64,000 nt of DNA, from contig NZ_AKKK01000025.1 in NCBI RefSeq assembly GCF_000281065.1, positions 1 to 64,000 of the forward strand, in the 5' to 3' direction. The position numbers and the translations under genes are program-made. Source of the DNA: Arthrobacter sp. M2012083. GTDB lineage: Bacteria; Actinomycetota; Actinomycetes; Actinomycetales; Micrococcaceae. Below the pieces are notes generated by a model, which was not told where the DNA came from, ran no database searches, and was given only the letters and a program-made list of their open reading frames with translations. This document shows positions 44,594-50,996 of the stretch, one piece after another; the first letter of the stretch is position 1, and the number at the start of each line of letters is the position of its first letter.

Positions 44594-45019
44594 CGGTCGG
44601 AACGGCCAATGGTCCGGATAGGTATGAGGAACTGCGACGACTTGCACAGCGTCCTCATAGACAAGTCGGCCGGGGTTGCGGGTGCGAAGCGTCATCCAGG
44701 GGATGCTGTGCCGGTCGAGTAGGTCGAGGTATGCCGCCGTCATCTCAAGAAGTGGCGTGGACTCGGCCTTGAACCACGACCTGGCACCAGGATTAAGTTC
44801 CAAGTCATAGCAGTCCGCCACAACAGTCGTCGGGTCGGCATATGCCGCAGAGGCGTGGGCGTTGGCAACGTGGAGCCATTGCTTTTCTTCTTCGCGCAAA
44901 AGCCCCTCATCTCTGAGCCCGTTGGCCATCGCGAAAACACCTGGAAATCGCCCGCGACGGTTAGGGACGGCACTTTGATAGCGAATGAAGTCACCCATGA
45001 AATGAGGATACTCAGTCAC
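44585..45019 (-). CDS. Conserved actinobacterial hypothetical protein, cassette gene 4
   Basis: 144 residues, GTG start. Opening block MTEYPHFMGDFIRYQSAVPN then RRGRFPGVFAMANGL, with AYADPTTVVADCYDLELNPG and ARSWFKAESTPLLEM, a pattern I have seen in small proteins of streptomycetes and relatives without a known function. The end is PFRPAR-stop, with the stop inside palindrome E3. It lies alone between E3 and E4, divergent from the barstar gene. Confidence 0.78.
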   Translation of the reverse strand: MTEYPHFMGDFIRYQSAVPNRRGRFPGVFAMANGLRDEGLLREEEKQWLHVANAHASAAYADPTTVVADCYDLELNPGARSWFKAESTPLLEMTAAYLDLLDRHSIPWMTLRTRNPGRLVYEDAVQVVAVPHTYPDHWPFRPAR

Positions 45020-45040
45020 GGGCTACTGTCAGATCACACG

Positions 45041-45066
45041 TCCCGGCGAAGGATTCTCTTCCGCAC
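45041..45066 (+). repeat. 26-bp palindrome family, copy E4
   Basis: TCCCGGCGAAGG-ATT-CTCTTCCGCAC. It lies between the 5' ends of cassette gene 4 (minus) and the barstar gene (plus). The stop-codon position reads CGA, so this copy ends no gene. Confidence 0.75.
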
Positions 45067-45134
45067 GCACCGCCGGAAAACAGCACAAGCCGGCATCCGC
45101 ATGAAGAGAACCGAAGGGCAATACAGTTTCACTC

Positions 45135-45659
45135 ATGGCAATTTGGGACCTGGCTGACGAGCTGAATCATCCGCTGGACTTTCTCTTGATCCAGAACGGC
45201 TTCATCAGTCTTTTCCATCAGCAAGCGATCCTCGACGAAGCAACGTCGTGGCTGCGAAACCACGGCTACAAGGTCGTTAAGGTTGACGCCGGTGCCTGGC
45301 AATCTCAGGCTGACCTCCACCAAGACGTTGCCCGGGCTCTGGATTTCCCTGATTACTACGGCTCCAACTTGGATGCTCTCAACGATTGCCTCGGCGAAGT
45401 AGCCGTTCGAGCTTATGGATGGAAAGCAGCGGAAGCCGGGCTAGTTCTCGTGATTGACGGGTTTGAAGCCTTCGAAAGCAAGGACGCGTCAACAGCCCAC
45501 CACGTCTTAGACATCTTCGCGAGGCAGGCAACTTATGCCGCGCTATTCGGCCATCGCATGATGTGTCTGGTTAGAACTGGAGATCCGCGTCTGGAGCTCC
45601 CTCTGGTTGGTGGCCTTTCCGTTGCTTGGAATCACCGTGAATTCCTCAGCGCCCGGTGA
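45135..45659 (+). CDS. Barstar-family protein (ribonuclease inhibitor), cassette gene 5
   Basis: 174 residues. The barstar signature is the barnase-binding segment LDFPDYYGSNLDALNDCLGE, about residues 73-92, preceded by VVKVDAGAWQSQADLHQDVA. A longer N-terminus (about 35 residues) and a C-terminal extension make it larger than the 90-residue classical barstar, as in other cassette-type relatives. Known members bind and block secreted or toxin ribonucleases. No barnase-like gene was found in the window, so it is an orphan immunity protein. It ends SAR-TGA within palindrome E5. Confidence 0.9.
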   Translation: MAIWDLADELNHPLDFLLIQNGFISLFHQQAILDEATSWLRNHGYKVVKVDAGAWQSQADLHQDVARALDFPDYYGSNLDALNDCLGEVAVRAYGWKAAEAGLVLVIDGFEAFESKDASTAHHVLDIFARQATYAALFGHRMMCLVRTGDPRLELPLVGGLSVAWNHREFLSAR

Positions 45660-45676
45660 AGGATCCCCTTACGGGC
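45651..45676 (+). repeat. 26-bp palindrome family, copy E5
   Basis: GCCCGGTGAAGG-ATC-CCCTTACGGGC, closest to consensus. The barstar TGA is at 45657-45659 inside it. Right boundary of the recognisable array. Confidence 0.85.
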
Positions 45677-45903
45677 AACTATCTCCGGGACCTGAGTCAT
45701 AAGGGTCATAACCTAGGTGCCTCGTCTCCATAGAGTTTTGAGACGGTTCGGCCGCATAGCGCTGGTCGATGACTGGGGTCAGAGGTCGTCGACCGAGGGC
45801 GTTCCGTCCACCGCTCCCTCCTGCTAGAGGTACCTCCCGAGTTTCCAGAACCGCAGATTCTGCTTCAGCTGAAATTGTCGGAGCATGACCGTAGACTCAG
45901 GTA
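45677..45903. other. Gene-free flank right of the cassette array
   Basis: No convincing gene on either strand. Direct repeat GTCATAAGG/GTCATAACC near 45696-45713. The segment ends at the second SOS box. No transposase remnant or further palindrome was seen. Confidence 0.4.
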
Positions 45904-45919
45904 TCGAACATATATTCGA
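45904..45919 (+). promoter_or_regulatory. Second LexA (SOS) box, identical to that of umuD
   Basis: The same 16-mer TCGAACATATATTCGA, followed by TTAAGGGTGTGTC, close to the umuD leader ATAAAGGTGTGTT. In both leaders a purine-rich ribosome site is followed by six bases (TGTGTY) and a start codon. Confidence 0.8.
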
Positions 45920-45932
45920 TTAAGGGTGTGTC

Positions 45933-46088
45933 ATGTGTGCTGAGACGAACCTTCATATGATAAGCCATCAACCTCCCGCGATCGCGTTGAAAGCGGGGAA
46001 TAGTGCACGATCGATAAACGCGTACTACCGACATGACTGTTTCCAGTGGGCGGGGCTGTCGAGTTTCGCACCACGAGCTGCGGTGTGA
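45933..46088 (+). CDS. Possible 51-aa SOS-controlled small protein
   Basis: ATG six bases after AAGGG and 13 bp after the second SOS box. The product (MCAETNLHMISHQPPAIALK, then AGNSARSINAYYRHDCFQWA) has no membrane helix and no recognised family. The promoter and ribosome site look functional; the coding sequence itself is unproven and could be a deletion scar. Confidence 0.35.
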   Translation: MCAETNLHMISHQPPAIALKAGNSARSINAYYRHDCFQWAGLSSFAPRAAV

Positions 46089-46159
46089 GGCGGTCGTTGT
46101 GGGTCACGCATGGTTTGTGCGTAGGTCTCCCTGCGGACCGTATGGCCGTCGTAGGCGGG

Positions 46160-46250
46160 GCTGAGTCTGGCGCACCATGCTTGCAGTCGCAGCACTGCCC
46201 GCCATGGCCCTGTTCTTCGGTGTGCTGCGCATGCCTGAGTCGCTGCTGCT
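46160..46250 (+). pseudogene. Fragment of an MFS sugar transporter gene
   Basis: One frame reads VWRTMLAVAALPAMALFFGV then LRMPES, the characteristic helix 6/loop of sugar-porter family MFS proteins, where PRWL normally follows. Here it changes to unrelated sequence right after MPES, and a TGA precedes VWRT. Only this piece of about 26 codons is left. Confidence 0.5.
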
Positions 46251-46316
46251 GGCCGGACTTTTCCACAGTCCGGCGGTTGGGGTGTCTTCTTGTCGGAGGC
46301 TGGCGGTACAGTGAAG

Positions 46317-46340
46317 GCATTCGAATATATATTCGAATGC
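46317..46340 (+). promoter_or_regulatory. LexA (SOS) box of umuC
   Basis: A perfect 24-bp palindrome: half-site GCATTCGAATAT and its complement. It contains the CGAAT/ATTCG core of the other two boxes and lies 57 bp before the umuC start. Confidence 0.8.
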
Positions 46341-46397
46341 AGGGCGTGTCGCACTCTCGGATGCGGGCACGCATGCTAGTGCGAGCCAAGGAGGGGA

Positions 46398-47696
46398 ATG
46401 TCCAAGCCAGCGCTCATGCACCGCATGCAGGAGATCGCCCACGTGGATATCAACTGCTTCTATGCGTCGGCGGAACGTGCCTTCAATCCTGCGTTGGAGG
46501 GCAAGCCGCTGATCGTCCTGTCCAACAACGATGGCTGCGCCGTGACCAGGTCGCCGGAGGCCAAAAGACTGGGCATCGGACTCGGGGAGCCTTGGTTCAA
46601 GCTTGCTCCACGTGCCAAGGAATGGGGACTCATTGCACTCTCAAGCAACTATGAACTGTATGGAGACATCAGCTCGCGGGTGATGGAGCTCCTGGCCCGG
46701 TACTCAGCATGGCAGGAGGTGTACTCCATTGATGAAGCGTTCCTCGGAGTCAAAGGGCAACCCGACGATCTGCTGGAGCTAGGGCGCACCATCAAAGCTG
46801 CCTGCCAACGACACGTGGGGGTTCCCGTTTGCGTGGGAATCGCGCGCACCAAGACGCTTGCCAAGCTGGCCAACAAGTGGGCAAAGCACAACCCGGCCTT
46901 CAACGGCGTGTGCCGTTGGGACTCCATCCCGGAGCCCCAACGCGAAGCACTCATGGCACGGCTCTCCGTGATCGAAATCTGGGGCGTCGCCACCAGGCTC
47001 ACGAAACGCCTGAATGCCATGGGCATCTTCTCCATCCTGGATCTGGTCCGTGCCGACCCCGTGGCATTGCGGGACAAGTTCTCCATCGTCATGATGCGGA
47101 CTGTGCTGGAACTTCAAGGCACCCCCTGCATTCCCATGGAGGAGGAACGGATCGGACGCGATCAACTGATCTTCTCCCGGTCCTTCTCCACACCCATCAC
47201 CTCAGCGGCCGAGCTGCGGCAGGTACTGAGTGTCTATGGCCAGATGGCCAGTGCCAGGCTGGCCAAGCATGACCTGCAAGCCAAGCTGCTGACTGCTTTT
47301 GCCGCAACATCGGTTTACAACCCGAACGACAAATCGTTCCCCACTGTCAACGTCAAGCTGCCCATGCCCACCTCGGATCCGGTGCTGTTGACCAAGGCCG
47401 CGCACGCGCTGGTTCCAAGAATCCAGGAAGGCGTGAGGTACGCCAAAGCCGGAATCATGGTCACGGACCTCCGACCCAGCGGCAACCAGAAGCCGCTGGA
47501 AATCTTCGAAAACCGGCATGAGGAACGGGGCATAGGCCCTTTGCTGGAGCAGGTCAGCAAACGGTATGGTCGGGGTGCCATCGGTCTGGGCCATGCAGGC
47601 ATCAAAGGCGGCCCGGATTGGTCCATGAAACGAGATATGCTCAGCCCCCGCTACACCACCAACTGGGACGAGCTTCCCCTGGTGAAGGCGGCCTAG
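46398..47696 (+). CDS. umuC: UmuC, Y-family DNA polymerase V subunit
   Basis: 432 residues; the ATG has AAGGAGG close upstream (short spacing), and a start at the ATG 18 bp later is possible. Y-family motifs: IAHVDINCFYASAERAF with the first catalytic acidic residue, VVLSNNDGC-type (IVLSNNDGCAVTRSPEAKRL), YSIDEAFLGV with the DE pair, then GIARTKTLAKLANKWAK. The C-terminal UmuC/DUF4113 end is DMLSPRYTTNWDELP. With UmuD' it does lesion bypass. It is complete and has its own SOS box; umuD lies 5.8 kb upstream. Confidence 0.94.
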   Translation: MSKPALMHRMQEIAHVDINCFYASAERAFNPALEGKPLIVLSNNDGCAVTRSPEAKRLGIGLGEPWFKLAPRAKEWGLIALSSNYELYGDISSRVMELLARYSAWQEVYSIDEAFLGVKGQPDDLLELGRTIKAACQRHVGVPVCVGIARTKTLAKLANKWAKHNPAFNGVCRWDSIPEPQREALMARLSVIEIWGVATRLTKRLNAMGIFSILDLVRADPVALRDKFSIVMMRTVLELQGTPCIPMEEERIGRDQLIFSRSFSTPITSAAELRQVLSVYGQMASARLAKHDLQAKLLTAFAATSVYNPNDKSFPTVNVKLPMPTSDPVLLTKAAHALVPRIQEGVRYAKAGIMVTDLRPSGNQKPLEIFENRHEERGIGPLLEQVSKRYGRGAIGLGHAGIKGGPDWSMKRDMLSPRYTTNWDELPLVKAA

Positions 47697-47733
47697 CGTG
47701 TCAGCGGGCGGGATCGGTCATCGGATCAGCTGG

Positions 47734-48522
47734 TCATTTGAAGGACTTGAACACGATTGAGTCGAAAACGGCGCGCGCCTCTCTTATCAGCTCCGGATTG
47801 ATCGATTCGTCGATATAGCCCACCGCAACAACAGCCCGCCGGCCCTCCAAGTCGACCACCCGGTAGGTCTCGTGTTCATTCTGAGTCGAGTACCAGTGTG
47901 TGCAGTGGTACATCATTTCTGAGTGGATGCAGAACTTGCCGCTGTCGCAGGCCGGGATGTCCACGTCGCCCTCGACGGAGTGGTCGAACTCGAAGCCGGT
48001 GTAATCGCCCACCATGATCTTGACAGGAGGAGTGCTTGCCGTTGACGATTGCGCCGCCATAGCCCTAGAGAAGGCCCAGTCCGCAGGACCGACATCGGCA
48101 AGGGCGCCCCTCCAGTTGCATGCGTCCATCGACACATAGAACGCGGACCCAAGGGTCAGGTGGACGGCCCATTCGGCCGGGTGATCCGGGTCATCCTTGC
48201 CCAGGCTGTTGCCGTCGAGAGCAGACCAGCCGCCTGGAACGGTGATCTCGAAAGGCTCCTTGTAGCCGTCGACGGGGACTAGATATGTGCCGGCGTCGAT
48301 ATCGCCACTCTTCGGCAGCGGCGGGACCGTGCGAGGGTCGCGGCTCTCAGGCAGCGGTGGGACCGTGCGAGCCTCCGTCATCGGAGAACTGGCAGACGGC
48401 AGGGATGCGTCGTCGGACTCATACTCGCACCCGCCGAGACATCCAATCAGTGCGATAGCCACCAAGGGCAAGAGATGCCGTGACCGTTGAGCGGACTTCT
48501 CGATGGGTGTCATGGAACTCAT
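47734..48522 (-). CDS. Hypothetical lipoprotein
   Basis: 262 residues. Lipoprotein signal with lipobox CLGGC (about residue 32), then a Ser/Pro linker with an internal duplication (RTVPPLPESRDP and RTVPPLPKSGD). The exported domain has ITVPGGWSALDG and several Cys (DACNWRG, IPACDSGKFCIH, MYHCTHWY), which probably form disulfides. No named family recognised. It converges with umuC, 37 bp away, and is transcribed alone. Confidence 0.75.
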   Translation of the reverse strand: MSSMTPIEKSAQRSRHLLPLVAIALIGCLGGCEYESDDASLPSASSPMTEARTVPPLPESRDPRTVPPLPKSGDIDAGTYLVPVDGYKEPFEITVPGGWSALDGNSLGKDDPDHPAEWAVHLTLGSAFYVSMDACNWRGALADVGPADWAFSRAMAAQSSTASTPPVKIMVGDYTGFEFDHSVEGDVDIPACDSGKFCIHSEMMYHCTHWYSTQNEHETYRVVDLEGRRAVVAVGYIDESINPELIREARAVFDSIVFKSFK

Positions 48523-48782
48523 TGATCCACCAGGCCACTACAAGCTACTGTGAGGCCCCGCAGCCGGGTGGCCCCGCGGGCGGCCCCAGATTGGATGCCG
48601 TCGCCTCAAGTCTCCTCCGGCAGAGAACCCGTGACAATGAAGAGTTCGACCGAGAAAAGTTCGACTCGGCGGGATCCCGGGAAGTCCCGAGCGACGTTCT
48701 ACAGGCGGTCAGGAGCGCTTGGGGATCAGCAGGGCGACATTTAGCTCCGCAAAAGACCGATGTTTATCGCCAACATTCACAC

Positions 48783-49940
48783 CTAAGCCCGCAGCCGGTA
48801 GCCGCGCTTCACCACAGTTTCCACAAGTTTGCCATCGGGAAGGGAAGACCTGAGCCTGCTGACAGTCATGTCCAAAGCGTGTACGGAACCGCGGAGGTCC
48901 AGCAGGTCGGAGAGAGCTTCCCTGGACAGGACAGCCCCGCCCGCGCCGAGCAGCGCTCGCAGCAGCAGGAGGGGAGCCGGTGCAAGGTCCACCACCTCAC
49001 CGTTGATCCGCAAGCAGCGTCCACGCAGTTCGATGGTGGCGCTCTTGGTTTCCAAGCGCCGCACGTGGTTCAGCGAAAGATGTTCGGTAACCAGCCTGAT
49101 GAGCGCACCCATGCGGTAGCGATCAGGGATCAACGGGGTAAGCCCGGCGTCGACCAGCGGTTGAGCGGTGACCGGACCGACGGCCGCAACAGTTACCGGG
49201 CCCTTGAGTGCTTCGATGAGCTGGCGGTAGAGGCCCATTTCGTGTGCGGTGCTCCACATGGCGTCCACTGCCGGGGCACTGGTGAACGTCAGGACATCGA
49301 GGTTTCCGCTGACCACGGCTTCGATCAGGCGCGGCAGTTTGTCTTCGCCGTCGGGCTTCACCCAGCGATACGGCGTCACGGTCAGGACAGTAGCTCCGGA
49401 CATACGGAGCCGTTCCAGCTGGCGGACGTCCGTGTAGCCGTGCAACTGGACGGCCACAGTCTTGCCGCGCACGCCCTCAGCCAGGAGCATGTCCACCAGT
49501 GTGGCGGTGGTTTCGTCACTGCTGATTCCGACGTCGGCAAGACCGGCTGCCCGAACGGCGCCGCGGGCTTTGGGGCCACGGACGAACATGCGGCAGGCGG
49601 ACAGCGTGTCCAGCAGTTGCTCGCCTATTCCAAAGGAATCAGCGGCCTCACACCAGCGGCGCATGCCGTAGGCGGTGGTGGCGATGCAGATGTCCGGCTT
49701 GGCCTCGATGATGGTGCGGGTGTCCTCGATGAGGACCATATCCTCCTGCACCGGGGCGATCTTCAAGGCGGGGGCGTGCAACACGCTCGCACCGCGGCGC
49801 TCCAGTGCCTCAATGAGGTCGCGGGAGCGGCGGTGCGAGGTGACGCCAATGCGGAATCCGTCCAACGGCGCTTCTACGGTTTCGGCAATTTCCGGCGCGG
49901 CAGTAGCGTCCTGGACTTCGAGGGCACGTGCAACAGTCAT
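48783..49940 (-). CDS. Uroporphyrinogen-III synthase-like regulator with C-terminal winged helix
   Basis: 385 residues. The N-terminal HemD-like domain runs to about residue 275 (FRIGVTSHRRSRDLIEALER, ATTAYGMRRW, LTFTSAPAVDAMW, VAAVGPVTAQPLVDAG). From about 290 an OmpR-type winged helix follows (VVDLAPAPLLLLRALLGAGG, DMTVSRLRSSL, VVKRGYRLRA). The same fusion is NnaR, a nitrate/nitrite assimilation regulator of streptomycetes and mycobacteria. Adjacent SUMT and nirB support that role here. Whether it still makes uroporphyrinogen III is open. Confidence 0.85.
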   Translation of the reverse strand: MTVARALEVQDATAAPEIAETVEAPLDGFRIGVTSHRRSRDLIEALERRGASVLHAPALKIAPVQEDMVLIEDTRTIIEAKPDICIATTAYGMRRWCEAADSFGIGEQLLDTLSACRMFVRGPKARGAVRAAGLADVGISSDETTATLVDMLLAEGVRGKTVAVQLHGYTDVRQLERLRMSGATVLTVTPYRWVKPDGEDKLPRLIEAVVSGNLDVLTFTSAPAVDAMWSTAHEMGLYRQLIEALKGPVTVAAVGPVTAQPLVDAGLTPLIPDRYRMGALIRLVTEHLSLNHVRRLETKSATIELRGRCLRINGEVVDLAPAPLLLLRALLGAGGAVLSREALSDLLDLRGSVHALDMTVSRLRSSLPDGKLVETVVKRGYRLRA

Positions 49941-49952
49941 GTGTTCTTACCT

Positions 49953-50987
49953 TCAGGCTTCAAGGAGCGAAGCCGCGAGTCGGCTCAGTTCAGCGGATGC
50001 TTCGGCATGATTCCGGTTGGCTTCAGCAACCCGGACCACCTCGCCGATGACCAACACGGCCGGGTTGCTGCAGCCGGTGGCTGCCGTTTCGATGGTACCG
50101 AGGTCAGCGATGGTGGTGCGCTGTCCCGGGCGGTACCCACGTTCCACCACGGCCATTGGCATGTCCGAGGTCATCCCCGCTCGGCGGAGCCCGGCCGCCA
50201 GCTGGGGCAGGGTGCCGATGCCCATGAGGACCACGATAGTTCCGCCAAGTCCGGCAAGGTGGGTGTGTTCCTTCTCCGTCAACGGGGCATGGCCCGATAC
50301 CACGGTGAACATGTGGCTGACCTCGCGGTGCGTCACCGGGATTCCGGCTGCAGCGGGAACGGAAATGGCACTGGTGACACCGGAGATGACCCTCACCGGG
50401 ACGCCGGCAGCAACACACGCAGCCACTTCTTCTCCGCCGCGGCCAAACACGTACGGATCGCCGCCCTTGAGCCGGACCACATTCTTGCCCAGCAGGGCAG
50501 CCTCCACCATCAACTTCTCGATGTCCCGCTGAGTCACCTTGTGAAGCCCGGGCTGCTTTCCAACGTCCACGAGCTCCGCAGAGGTCAGATCAGCCAGTTC
50601 CTGATAGGGAGCAAGCCGATCGTAAAACACCACATCGGCATCCCGCAGGGCGTCCACAGCACCCACCGTGAGCAGATCCAGGGCTCCCGGGCCTCCACCC
50701 ACCAGGGTCACGTGGCCTTCGGCGCCCGGTGCAGGCTCGAAGGCAACGGGAATCCCGGCGTCGCGGCAGCGTTCCACCAGCGGCAGCCAGCCGGACCCGC
50801 CGTCGTCCACTACCGCCACCAGGAACGGGCGCTCGGGAAGCTGGCCGTCGCCCGGCATACCTTCCGGGGCGCTGAGCCGGTACACGTTGGCACCGGCGCT
50901 CTGGTAGCGGCGGACCGCTTGGCGGGCGGACTGTTCAGATCCCGTGACAAGGACGTCGCGGCCGGTGAGATCAATGGTGAGCTGCAT
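49953..50987 (-). CDS. cobA: Uroporphyrinogen-III C-methyltransferase (SUMT)
   Basis: 344 residues. Residues 90-320 form the SUMT domain: VTLVGGGPGALDLLTVGAVD, VVFYDRLAP, VVRLKGGDPYVFGRGGEE, GIPVTHREVS, GTIVVLMGIGTL. The first about 85 residues resemble a reduced CysG-type dinucleotide-binding domain (DVLVTGSEQSARQAVRRYQS) without a clear glycine motif. It makes precorrin-2 for siroheme, the cofactor of NirB. Ordered nirB - cobA - regulator on the minus strand with 9-12 bp gaps, so one operon is likely. Confidence 0.93.
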   Translation of the reverse strand: MQLTIDLTGRDVLVTGSEQSARQAVRRYQSAGANVYRLSAPEGMPGDGQLPERPFLVAVVDDGGSGWLPLVERCRDAGIPVAFEPAPGAEGHVTLVGGGPGALDLLTVGAVDALRDADVVFYDRLAPYQELADLTSAELVDVGKQPGLHKVTQRDIEKLMVEAALLGKNVVRLKGGDPYVFGRGGEEVAACVAAGVPVRVISGVTSAISVPAAAGIPVTHREVSHMFTVVSGHAPLTEKEHTHLAGLGGTIVVLMGIGTLPQLAAGLRRAGMTSDMPMAVVERGYRPGQRTTIADLGTIETAATGCSNPAVLVIGEVVRVAEANRNHAEASAELSRLAASLLEA

Positions 50988-50996
50988 GGTGAACCC

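Noticed and set aside
40758..45676. Classical integron (intI plus attC array)
   Set aside because: The recombinase remnant lacks its catalytic C-terminus so IntI-specific features cannot be seen, the repeated sites are only 26 bp, and genes occur in both orientations.
40758..45676. CRISPR array or prophage
   Set aside because: Repeat spacing is about 500 bp with genes between, not 30-40 bp spacers; no cas or phage structural genes.
45931..46389. 152-codon minus-strand open frame upstream of umuC
   Set aside because: It is antisense to two SOS boxes and a transporter fragment, and its composition is not protein-like.
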